From: Desulfosediminicola flagellatus
Lineage (GTDB): Bacteria > Desulfobacterota > Desulfobulbia > Desulfobulbales > Desulfocapsaceae
Direction: 5' to 3'
DNA: 64,000 nt
NCBI RefSeq assembly: GCF_005116655.2
Contig: NZ_CP050698.1
Location: 6,652,501-6,716,500 of the forward strand
How positions within the stretch are numbered: position 1 is the stretch's first letter; each line of letters starts with the position of its first letter. Below are positions 15,597-23,513 of this stretch, one piece after another. The translations under genes were made by a program, and so were the position numbers. The notes beneath the pieces were generated by a model. It was not told the origin of the DNA, ran no database searches, and saw only the letters and a list, made by a program, of their open reading frames with translations.

Positions 15597-17033
15597 ATGA
15601 GAATAACACTGCATTACAAACTCTTCGGAGCAATCCTCATTGCGATCCTCACAGTTGTGCTCTATATGACGGTCGTTTTGCAATGGAGCTTTGATCGAGG
15701 TTTTCTCGACTATGTGAATACTGCAGAATCTGAACAGTTGCAAAAGATTGCAGTTGATCTTGAACGTTTGTATGCAGAGCGGGAGAATTGGCAGGTTCTG
15801 ATCGATGATCCGCTGAAAATAGGCATTGCTATTGTCAGTAGCTATCCTGAAGGTGAACTGAAAGAACGTATGCTGAGAAAATTACGTTCACGGAATTTCC
15901 AGACGTTACAGCCTTCCAGTGGCCGACTGCCAAAAGATATTCCAGTACATTTTTTCCGTAGAGTGCTGTTACTCGATCAGAACAAAAAGGTGCTTATGGG
16001 ATTTGAACCGGAAGGGAATCGACGAGATCTTATTCCCTTGCTCCATCAGAACAGTGTCATAGGATATCTTGGGGCATATCCTGCTAAACATCTCTCCGAC
16101 AGTCATCATCTGGTGTTTGTTGAACAGCAGAAACTCACCCTCATTCTTGTGGCACTTGCTGGAATTCTCATCTCTGCAGGGCTTTCGCTACCTATTTCAT
16201 ATATGCTCACCCGGCCTATCCGCAGACTTGCAATGGCAACCAGGAACCTGGCTTCCGGAAAATATCAAACCCGTGTTGAGGTGCGATCAGCTGATGAATT
16301 AGGCCAGCTTTCTCACGATTTTAATGATCTTGCAGAAACTCTCGAGAAGAACAGGATAGCGCGGGGGCAGTGGGTGGCAGATATATCCCATGAATTACGG
16401 ACGCCAATTTCAATTTTACGCGGAAAAATAGAAGCGCTTCAGGATGGTGTACATGCACCTGGAGTAGATTCATTTAATGGATTGCATCGCGAGGTAATGC
16501 ATCTGGGTTTACTGGTTGATGATCTGTATCAGCTCTCACTCTCTGATATGGGGGCAATGACCTATAATCGGCGAGATGTCGATCCCTGCTGGGCGCTGGA
16601 CGAGGCGCTATCTTTACTCGAATCTGAAATTACTGACAAAAAACTGCATATTGATAAGCATATAGGACTTGCTGGCGATGAGATCCTTTTTGCTGATAAT
16701 GAACGTCTCAAGCAACTGTTTACCAACCTGCTGGCCAATAGTATTCGCTACACCGATTCAGAAGGTCGTATCCGTATTGAAGTCTCTGCCTCCAGTGATT
16801 CTCTGATCTATACGATCGAAGACAGTGCTCCCGGTGTATCGGATGAACAGTTGGATAAACTGTTCGAAAGATTATACAGGGTAGAAGGTTCACGCAGCAG
16901 GGAGTCAGGCGGGGCAGGGCTTGGTCTGTCAATCTGTGCAAACATCATTAAGGGGCATAATGGTACGATAGAAGCCAAACATTCAACCTTGGGCGGCCTT
17001 TGCGTGTATGTAGAGTTGCCCCTTGCAGAGTAA
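15597..17033 (+). CDS. baeS: Sensor histidine kinase BaeS
   Basis: Envelope-stress sensor kinase of 478 residues that phosphorylates BaeR. It has an N-terminal span (about 8-30) and a periplasmic domain opening with FDRGFLDYVNTAESEQLQKI, a signature shared with E. coli BaeS. A second span lies near 185-207, then HAMP, His265 in ADISHELRTP, N box LFTNLLANSIRYTD and DSAPGVSDEQLDKLFERLYR with GGAGLGLSIC. The resemblance to BaeS continues over the whole length. It is divergent from the RND operon, as expected for a pair that controls efflux (E. coli BaeSR controls mdtABC and acrD). baeR starts 2 bp after its stop. Confidence 0.88.
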   Translation: MRITLHYKLFGAILIAILTVVLYMTVVLQWSFDRGFLDYVNTAESEQLQKIAVDLERLYAERENWQVLIDDPLKIGIAIVSSYPEGELKERMLRKLRSRNFQTLQPSSGRLPKDIPVHFFRRVLLLDQNKKVLMGFEPEGNRRDLIPLLHQNSVIGYLGAYPAKHLSDSHHLVFVEQQKLTLILVALAGILISAGLSLPISYMLTRPIRRLAMATRNLASGKYQTRVEVRSADELGQLSHDFNDLAETLEKNRIARGQWVADISHELRTPISILRGKIEALQDGVHAPGVDSFNGLHREVMHLGLLVDDLYQLSLSDMGAMTYNRRDVDPCWALDEALSLLESEITDKKLHIDKHIGLAGDEILFADNERLKQLFTNLLANSIRYTDSEGRIRIEVSASSDSLIYTIEDSAPGVSDEQLDKLFERLYRVEGSRSRESGGAGLGLSICANIIKGHNGTIEAKHSTLGGLCVYVELPLAE

Positions 17034-17035
17034 CT

Positions 17036-17719
17036 ATGGCTGGAAACGATACAATTCTGATTGTTGAGGATGCGCGTGAACTTGCCGGATTGCTGAGTGA
17101 CTATCTGGTACAGGCCGGTTTTCAGACGCATTGCCTCCATGATGGGACCAATGTTGTTGGCTGGGTGCAGGAGAATACGCCACGCCTGGTCTTGCTTGAC
17201 CTTATGTTGCCGGGCAGAGATGGTGTGGAAATCTGCAAAAGTATCCGCGAATTTTCAGATTTGCCTATTATCATGATAACTGCGAGAGTTGAAGAGCAGG
17301 ACAGGCTCACAGGGCTTGATGTCGGCGCGGATGACTATATCTGTAAACCTTTCAGCCCGCGAGAGGTGGTTGCACGGGTAAAAGCTGTCCTGCGACGGGC
17401 AACCAATGGTTTTGATAGAGAACAGTCGCATAACGACTTTCTTCAGCTTGATAAAGATAAATTACAAGCCACCCTCAAAGGACATATCCTCACGCTTACT
17501 GTTGTTGAATTTCATTTGCTCTCCCTGCTTGCAGAGCAGCCCGGCAGAGTCTTTTCCCGAAGTCAGCTGATAGAAAAGATTTACCCGGATCAACGTGTGG
17601 TGAGTGACCGTACAGTCGACAGCCATGTAAAGAAACTGCGAAAAAAAATGAGTGAAGTACACGATGGTGAGATTATTCACTCAATTTACAGTGCCGGATA
17701 TAAGTATGAGGTCACTTAG
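17036..17719 (+). CDS. baeR: OmpR-family response regulator BaeR
   Basis: DNA-binding response regulator of 227 residues. The receiver has the acidic pair in VEDARE, phosphoacceptor Asp55 in LLDLMLPGRDG and Lys in DDYICKPFSPREVVARVKA, a stretch almost identical to E. coli BaeR. The C-terminal winged helix includes FSRSQLIEKIY and RTVDSHVKKLRKKM. I start at ATG 17036, 2 bp after baeS, because it gives a normal receiver N-terminus; an upstream in-frame TTG inside baeS would add 12 unrelated residues. It likely activates the divergent efflux operon. Confidence 0.88.
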   Translation: MAGNDTILIVEDARELAGLLSDYLVQAGFQTHCLHDGTNVVGWVQENTPRLVLLDLMLPGRDGVEICKSIREFSDLPIIMITARVEEQDRLTGLDVGADDYICKPFSPREVVARVKAVLRRATNGFDREQSHNDFLQLDKDKLQATLKGHILTLTVVEFHLLSLLAEQPGRVFSRSQLIEKIYPDQRVVSDRTVDSHVKKLRKKMSEVHDGEIIHSIYSAGYKYEVT

Positions 17720-17722
17720 CCT

Positions 17723-17962
17723 TCATTTCTCATTTTCTGAATTGAGCTGTTTTTTCCATGCGATCGGAGGTGACAGCTTCAGGCTAGTATACCCTGATGT
17801 TACTCTGCAACAACCCTGAAATTTTCCCTGTAGTTGGTTGGTGCAAGCCCTGATGTTTATAGAAAGTGCGTCAATCGAGCGTGTGTTTTCGTAGCGATGG
17901 CAGCAGGTGATATGTTCGAAGAAATATTTGCATGTTTCAAGCATCAGTCGTGTTGTTTCCAC
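17723..17962 (-). CDS. Possible small hypothetical protein
   Basis: A possible 79-residue reading frame from a GTG preceded by AAGGGG at 4 bp. It is Cys-containing (TCCHRYENTRS, FQGCCRV) and ends 3 bp from the baeR stop on the opposite strand. I recognise no family, and no neighbour shares its strand closely. It could be chance; it is the only gene candidate in the 514-bp gap 17720-18233, where I see no RNA or other signal. Confidence 0.25.
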   Translation of the reverse strand: METTRLMLETCKYFFEHITCCHRYENTRSIDALSINIRACTNQLQGKFQGCCRVTSGYTSLKLSPPIAWKKQLNSENEK

Positions 17963-18233
17963 CTTGCCCCTTGACCCGTTGCAGCTGAATTTTAGTTCGA
18001 TGTTTAAAAAAATTCAAAGAGGTTTTGAGAACAGTTAACTTCCTTTAATCATATGATAATGTTTCATCAATGCTCCTTGCATAATTGTTGCTTAAGGTGC
18101 ATAAGCCTGATAGGGTGCACATTCCTGGCTTTCCGTAGCCATGATGATGTATCATGATAGCAATGTAATTGCTGCCGGTCTGAACTCTACAATCACCTGC
18201 AGCAGGCATAAAAGAACCAATCGAGGAGCATGC

Positions 18234-19559
18234 ATGAAAAAGATAGTTGCAGGACTGGTGTTTATTCTTGTTTTAGCGGGCGTTGGAATGCCGTTTGTAA
18301 GTGGCATGATAATGGAGAAAGGTTTCAACCGCTGCATGGAACAGGCTAACTCCATGTATAGTGAAACAGGAACAGGCACAAGGATCGAACTGGTAAGTTA
18401 TGATAGAGGATTTTCTTCTTCAGAAATTGTCTGGAAAATACATCTTGCTGAGATGAAGACCATATATAAAGTAGATGAAATTATCTTCATCGACCGGGCA
18501 AAACATGGTCATACCGGAGTGGTTTCTCAAACGAGCCTTGAGAAAAACGGTTGGTATCAGAATATTGTGAAAGAGAAGTTGGGGGGTGTTGACCCGCTGA
18601 ATATCAGAACAGATTATTCACTGATGGGTGATATCAATTCTGTAATAAATATTAATGCGTTCTCTGTTGATATTGAAGGTGAGGTATTGAACGTAAAGCC
18701 TGCCGAGTTAACTTTTGCTGCAGATCACACGTTTAAGCAGTTTATTTCAAAAGGTGCCTGGCAGGGAGCTAGTGTTGAAGGACAGGTCGATCTGGGTGAG
18801 GTTTCTTTTGCTTCAGACATGAAGATGATTTCTGCATTCATATGGGATGGTGATCTCTCTCTTGGTCTCAAAAAACTCGTGGCAAATGATAAAGAGACCC
18901 CGGTAAAAATGGAAAATTTGAATGCGAAGTATGCACTTAAATTTAATGAAAAGAACAACACTCTTTCAGTAGATGCTGCCTACGGTTTTGATAGTATCAC
19001 CATCAAAACAGAATATGTTAATAACGCTTCTGCACATTTAGGGGTGAATGGACTTGATGTCGTGGCATATGAAGAGGCGATGGCACTCTATATGAAGATG
19101 GCAGCTACCCTGTTCGACGAACTAGGTAGCATGGAAGAGAATCCGGAGCAGGCTAAGGCCGTTATTGAAGCGAAAATGACCGAGATCAGCTTCCAGATGA
19201 TGGCTATTTATGAGAAGTTCTTAAAAGGCGGTCTGGAAATCTATGTGAAGGATCTTAAAGCTGAGCTTCCACAGGGAAAGATACACGGGAATTTCATGCT
19301 TCGGCTTGAGAAGGACCTGACTATGGCCCAGATGTTCCCTATGATGAATCAGCCGCAGATGATTTTTGACTACATCTCGTTTGCTTCAGATTTTAGTTTG
19401 CCGAGCGTTTTGGTAAGCGGTAACCAGCAGTTAACCAACCCGATTTATCCGGGAATGAAAACCGGCCTCTTCGTAGAAGAAGGGGAAAATATGATTCATA
19501 AATCGGAGACAAAAGACAAGGCGTTCTTTATAAACGGTGAAAAACTGGTATTGAACTGA
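18234..19559 (+). CDS. DUF945 (YdgA-like) envelope protein
   Basis: A 441-residue protein with an N-terminal membrane anchor or uncleaved signal (about residues 3-25) and a periplasmic body. The pattern G..E..FN.......S......IELVSYDRGFFSS near residues 20-60 is typical of the DUF945/YdgA family, whose biochemical role is not established. The body is beta-rich with a run of Met residues near 300-330. The ATG at 18234 is chosen because GAGGAG lies 6 bp upstream and the signal anchor then starts at residue 1 (MKKIVAGLVFIL). It is monocistronic, ending at a strong terminator. Confidence 0.75.
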   Translation: MKKIVAGLVFILVLAGVGMPFVSGMIMEKGFNRCMEQANSMYSETGTGTRIELVSYDRGFSSSEIVWKIHLAEMKTIYKVDEIIFIDRAKHGHTGVVSQTSLEKNGWYQNIVKEKLGGVDPLNIRTDYSLMGDINSVININAFSVDIEGEVLNVKPAELTFAADHTFKQFISKGAWQGASVEGQVDLGEVSFASDMKMISAFIWDGDLSLGLKKLVANDKETPVKMENLNAKYALKFNEKNNTLSVDAAYGFDSITIKTEYVNNASAHLGVNGLDVVAYEEAMALYMKMAATLFDELGSMEENPEQAKAVIEAKMTEISFQMMAIYEKFLKGGLEIYVKDLKAELPQGKIHGNFMLRLEKDLTMAQMFPMMNQPQMIFDYISFASDFSLPSVLVSGNQQLTNPIYPGMKTGLFVEEGENMIHKSETKDKAFFINGEKLVLN

Positions 19560-19598
19560 TCGATCCCTGAATACCAAGAATGTTTCGCAGTACGTTTA

Positions 19599-19640
19599 TA
19601 GCGGGATACATGTTGTACATGTATTCCGCTATTTTTTTTC
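19599..19640 (+). terminator. Intrinsic terminator after the DUF945 gene
   Basis: Arms 19599-19612 and 19618-19631 pair over 14 bp (TAGCGGGATACATG with CATGTATTCCGCTA, one G-U) around a 5-nt loop and are followed by eight T. It lies 40 bp after the stop codon. Confidence 0.93.
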
Positions 19641-19703
19641 ATCACTATTCAAACATACAGGTTATATAATCATCTTGACATGAGTATATAACCGTTTGTA
19701 TTC

Positions 19704-19765
19704 TTAGTCCTTAGTCCTTAGTCCTTAGTCCTTAGTCCTTAGTCCTTAGTCCTTAGTCCTTAGTC
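19704..19765. repeat. Heptanucleotide tandem repeat (TTAGTCC)8
   Basis: Eight perfect copies of TTAGTCC (19704-19759) followed by a partial unit TTAGTC. The last partial unit overlaps the stop codon of queF, which is encoded leftwards and ends at 19764. The unit length is not a multiple of three. Such arrays expand and contract by slipped-strand mispairing. Confidence 0.97.
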
Positions 19766-20591
19766 ATTGCCGCGGGTCTCGAATATTTTGCCAGTTTCCT
19801 GGATCTGTTGAGCGTACCGGATTTATATCTATTCCACCGCGCCTGGTAAAGCGGGCGGAAACTTCTAACTTTTCAGGTGTGCATCGGTTCTGAATGTCAT
19901 TAAAAATTCGCTCGACGCACGCTTCATGAAAACCGGTATGTTCCCTGTAGGAAACACAATAACGGAGCAGACCCTCCTGAGATATCGCTTGACCACTGTA
20001 CTTCACAATAACTGTTGCCCAGTCCGGTTGACCGGTTACCGGGCAGCATGATCTGAAAAGGCGCGTGTAGAGTGTCTGGGTAGTAGAATCACCGTTAGTG
20101 GTAAGCAGTGCCGGATCGATCACGTAGCTAAAAGTATCTATTTCAAGGTCATCAAGTAAAGTTCCTGCAGGTCTAGCAGGAGATATAGTACCAAAATCAT
20201 TTGCTTCGTGGATGGTCACTGAAACTTCAGCTCCGGCAGCCCCCCGCAAATCACGGACAAGTGTTTCATGAAGTGTCTCCGATGATCTGAATCGTGTCAT
20301 ATTTAGGGAGTTGAAATACAACTTCATCGATTTAGATTCAATGAGATTCGGTGAGCAGGCTGGAACCCTGATTTCTGCAATGGCCACTCGTGGCTTGCCT
20401 GTTTCATTTAGCCATGATAGCTCGTAATTATTCCAGATGTCCTCGCCAAACCAATCTATGGGGTCGATAGTGATTCCGGCTGCTTCACGACCGAGTGTTC
20501 GCGGTATGGGGCAGAGTAGAGAAGGGTCGTACTCGGATGTATAGGAAACCTGTTTGCCAAGTGGGATGGCTATTTCTGAATGTTGTGACAT
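19764..20591 (-). CDS. queF: NADPH-dependent preQ0 reductase QueF (type II)
   Basis: Reduces 7-cyano-7-deazaguanine (preQ0) to preQ1 with NADPH in queuosine tRNA modification. The 275-residue length and two-domain T-fold layout match the E. coli type. The QueF motif ESKSMKLY lies at residues 85-92, and the thioimide-forming Cys183 lies in CPVTGQPDWATV, followed by LLRYCVSYREHTGFHEACVE. The ATG at 20591 is chosen because it gives the family N-terminus (IPLGKQVSYTSEYDPSLL); a frame extension to 20693 has no family match. It follows queC by 153 bp on the same strand. The stop codon abuts the heptamer repeat. Confidence 0.94.
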   Translation of the reverse strand: MSQHSEIAIPLGKQVSYTSEYDPSLLCPIPRTLGREAAGITIDPIDWFGEDIWNNYELSWLNETGKPRVAIAEIRVPACSPNLIESKSMKLYFNSLNMTRFRSSETLHETLVRDLRGAAGAEVSVTIHEANDFGTISPARPAGTLLDDLEIDTFSYVIDPALLTTNGDSTTQTLYTRLFRSCCPVTGQPDWATVIVKYSGQAISQEGLLRYCVSYREHTGFHEACVERIFNDIQNRCTPEKLEVSARFTRRGGIDINPVRSTDPGNWQNIRDPRQ

Positions 20592-20744
20592 GGGTATTGT
20601 TAGATAAAAAGTAATTATTGATGAAATCGTAAAAAGGTCTTTCGAAGTTCTCGAAGTCTGCGCGTATCGAATAGCTAAGTGAAAAAACAACAACGAAGGA
20701 GAACGGATTGCTGTGCCCCTTGGGTGCTTTTTACGACGCCATCA

Positions 20745-21404
20745 TTATTGGTGATAAATTGTTGGATCAAGCCCCTTATCTTTTCTGAGTGCAAATTTGC
20801 GTTCAACACAGGCGCTACAGGTGCCGCAGTGAATATCTCCACCTTTATAACAGGTCCAGGTTGTGGTGAAGTCGATGCCGAGTTTTCTCCCCAGGTCGCC
20901 TATTTCACGTTTGTCCATTCTGGCAAAGGGGAACTCGAGTTGCACTGCGTTATCAGTTCCGCTTAGAACAGCAGTGTTCATTGCCTCATTGAATGCAGGT
21001 CTACAGTCAGGATAGATATGATGGTCGCCGGAGTGTGAACCAAGGAGCACTTTAGAGGCGCCGATTGATTCGGCATAGCCAACCGCAATAGCAATCAGTA
21101 TGCCGTTACGAAACGGGACAACCGTGGATTGCATATTCTCAGCATCGTAGGTTCCATCGGGAATTTCAGTACCCGACTGCAGAAGCGATGAAGAGAAAAG
21201 CTGGTCAATAAAGGGCAGTGCCACCTGTTTATGGTCGATACCAAATTGTTTACAACTCATTGCGGCCAATGGTAATTCTTTATCGTTATGTTTGGAGCCG
21301 TAATGAAAGCTGAGCGCCGCGACCTTTCGGCCCGAATCTATTTCATGTGCAAGCATTACTGTTGAGTCCATGCCGCCTGAAAGAATGATTACTGAATCAA
21401 TCAT
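20745..21404 (-). CDS. queC: 7-cyano-7-deazaguanine synthase QueC
   Basis: ATP-dependent conversion of 7-carboxy-7-deazaguanine and ammonia to preQ0, the substrate of QueF. The 219-residue protein has the PP-loop SGGMDST at residues 9-15 and HYGSKHNDKE downstream. The C-terminal zinc site is made by Cys185, Cys193, Cys196 and Cys199 (CYKGGDIHCGTCSAC). It is upstream of queF in the same direction, so the two steps are likely co-expressed. queD and queE are not in the window. I see no preQ1 riboswitch in the 180 bp upstream. Confidence 0.95.
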   Translation of the reverse strand: MIDSVIILSGGMDSTVMLAHEIDSGRKVAALSFHYGSKHNDKELPLAAMSCKQFGIDHKQVALPFIDQLFSSSLLQSGTEIPDGTYDAENMQSTVVPFRNGILIAIAVGYAESIGASKVLLGSHSGDHHIYPDCRPAFNEAMNTAVLSGTDNAVQLEFPFARMDKREIGDLGRKLGIDFTTTWTCYKGGDIHCGTCSACVERKFALRKDKGLDPTIYHQ

Positions 21405-21570
21405 GATGTTCTTCTTTTTTAACGCTTTGTATAAACAGCAAAAGGTTGTGGAAATTTTCCAGAGGGAAAACTGCAGTCCGGTGCTTGCAACAAAGAGAAG
21501 CAGAGAAATCTGAAAGGAAATACGAGGTATAGTGCGGGGTTGAGTGCTCTTTCATCTAAGCCACCTTTTT

Positions 21571-21730
21571 TCCTCTAGGAGCCTGTCGGATTATACCCTT
21601 ATTCCCCATCTCGGCGTTATTTTCAAAAAATCAATGCTCGCAATATCAACTATATGGCTGTGCTTGATTTTTCGAAAATGCCTTGATCTGTGAAAAAAAT
21701 GCTATAACCCGACAGTCTCCTAGAAGAGGA
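21571..21730. repeat. Dispersed inverted-repeat element, copy A
   Basis: About 160 bp bounded by imperfect inverted ends: CTAGGAGCCTGTCGGATTAT on the left and, read from the right, CTAGGAGACTGTCGGGTTAT. Internal blocks AATGCTCGCAATATC and TATGGCTGTGCTT recur in copies B and C. No open frame. It lies between queC and the J-domain gene; the rest of 21405-21888 shows nothing else. Confidence 0.75.
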
Positions 21731-21888
21731 TTAGTACTGTGAGGGAGAATTTATTATGCGGGTTGCCACTCGTCCGCAATGCTGAATACATCTGTTTTGT
21801 GTTTTGCGACTACTGTTAGACTATTCAGCCCATTTCCGTCAAGGGAATTATGTGAACCTGTATATGCTGAAATATGCTGAAGCAGCGC

Positions 21889-22899
21889 TTAAGGTTGTCC
21901 TTTTTGCAGGATGGAATAGATTTCGGTGAGTTCCACAAACTTTTCCTGATCACCGCCCTGGTCAGGATGCAGTTCAAGCGCTTTTTTCCGGTAAAGACGG
22001 GTGAGCGTTTTTTTATTCATTTTTTTCAGCTCATCGAAATTGTATCCGAAAATCTCAAGTATTCGCTCACTACTTACTTCGGTCCGTTTTTCCGGCCATC
22101 GAAATGTACGGTGATTGTTAATAAATTGACGGACGAAATCATTACCAAAGGTTCTGTTTCTAGGTGAAAAGTCAAAAAACATATAGAGGTAGCGGCGAAG
22201 ATGCGGGTGTAATGATCCTCTTCCTTCATCGAACTGGAGAAAGAAACGGGAAGAGTTTAGCTCGCAGAGTTCCTCAAGAAAATAATCGGCGATTTGATCT
22301 TGCGGCAGCGCTTCGGGCAGAAAGGTTGCGTAAGAGACAGTGAAATGTGTGTGGAGATTAAATATCGCGTAGATGTAGTTGCGGTATTCTCCCGGTTCAA
22401 GTCGGTGTTCCATTTGGGTCAGATGATATTCGCGTTCATCACGACTTTGCCTGAATAGCGGCCTGAATACGGTTTCCCGCATGGAGAATAATTTGCTCTG
22501 GTCAATGGCCCCATAATAAAGATAATAGAGCCTTCTTCTATCGAATATGTGGATCTGTCTGGATATCTCAGCCCTGTCATTCTCACTTATAGGTTTGGGG
22601 ATGTCGTAATCAGTTCTGTTAAAGCGGGATAGTCGCTCTCTGGTTTCCCACGGGAGGAAATCCCAAAGGAGTTTTTCCAGAATGGTATCCGGATCTGTTT
22701 GTGTGTATTTGCTGATAGCATTTTCAAGCTCACTACTGAAAAAAACGACAACTTCTCCCAGGTTTTCCATATAATCTGAAGGATTTTCCCCCAGATCAAA
22801 TATGATACGATGTTGAAATGTATTGTTTTCAGTATTCAGATAGGATTGTCGTATCTGGTAGCTTTTTGATGCGCCGTGGGTGATTGTTGCAAGATACAT
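21889..22899 (-). CDS. Protein with a C-terminal J domain
   Basis: A 336-residue cytoplasmic protein. The first about 270 residues match no family I recognise; they are rich in aromatic and charged residues (DRRRLYYLYYGAIDQ, HFTVSYATFLPEAL). The last about 60 residues form a DnaJ-like domain with the HPD triad in KKALELHPDQGGDQEKFVEL, so it probably recruits and stimulates an Hsp70. A J domain at the C terminus is the reverse of canonical DnaJ. I prefer the ATG at 22899 because the upstream extension to 22974 runs into repeat copy B. No strong ribosome site is visible. Confidence 0.75.
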   Translation of the reverse strand: MYLATITHGASKSYQIRQSYLNTENNTFQHRIIFDLGENPSDYMENLGEVVVFFSSELENAISKYTQTDPDTILEKLLWDFLPWETRERLSRFNRTDYDIPKPISENDRAEISRQIHIFDRRRLYYLYYGAIDQSKLFSMRETVFRPLFRQSRDEREYHLTQMEHRLEPGEYRNYIYAIFNLHTHFTVSYATFLPEALPQDQIADYFLEELCELNSSRFFLQFDEGRGSLHPHLRRYLYMFFDFSPRNRTFGNDFVRQFINNHRTFRWPEKRTEVSSERILEIFGYNFDELKKMNKKTLTRLYRKKALELHPDQGGDQEKFVELTEIYSILQKGQP

Positions 22900-23513
22900 A
22901 ATGTGTTTTGATATACTATTACTAGAATACAGGTGGCTGATGATCAGGTGCCAGGAGGCTGTCCGAAAATGCACTTTTGCCCCAATTCTTCGTTGTTTAG
23001 AAAAGATAATGCTCGAAGATAAGCGAACGACGTGAGACTTCGATATAAAATATATGACAGCGCTTATTATTTAGAAATGCCTCGATTTGTGACAAAATCG
23101 CTATTCTGGTCAACCTCATATTAACAATACCGGTAATGCAGAACTGGATCACTTACCAGAAATGTTTTGAAGATAGGAATATAAAGCTACCTATTCCGAT
23201 GCACTATACAAGAGTACGCTGAGCGTTTTATTTTGAAAAAGGGGCTGTTGTGTCATCGGCAAAATGACATTATCTGTTGAATTATACTTGCTTTTGGGAA
23301 TGTTTTGAGAATTTCGTTGATTATTAAGCAGTTCCATAATAGCTTCAACCGTTTTGTTCAAAAAATGACAGATGTTCGGGCAATGCGCGGCATTAAACTT
23401 TAAATCGTAAGTGCTTACGGGTTGTTAAAACGGGTACGAGGTTGTCTTTCTATTGAATACACCTCTATCCACTTTGCACATGTTTAGCATTATTGATTTC
23501 GAATACAGGATTC
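22900..23513. other. Intergenic region with repeat copy B
   Basis: A 614-bp gap between divergent genes. It contains the repeat element at 22953-23118. The remaining 390 bp up to the channel gene carry no gene, RNA or clear promoter that I can support. Confidence 0.5.
22953..23118. repeat. Dispersed inverted-repeat element, copy B (degenerate)
   Basis: About 166 bp with left end AGGAGGCTGTCCGAAAATGC and a diverged right end (13 of 18 matching as an inverted repeat). Internal blocks ATAATGCTCGAA, TATGACAGCGCTT and GAAATGCCTCGATTTG correspond to those of copies A and C. It carries an insertion in the middle relative to copy C. Confidence 0.65.

Noticed and set aside
20679..20966. 95-codon rightward frame over queC
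   Set aside because: Antisense to the zinc-site region of queC; Cys-rich appearance is a shadow of the real gene.
21405..21560. Possible preQ1 riboswitch upstream of queC
   Set aside because: No preQ1-type stem with a following A-rich tail could be recognised on the minus strand.
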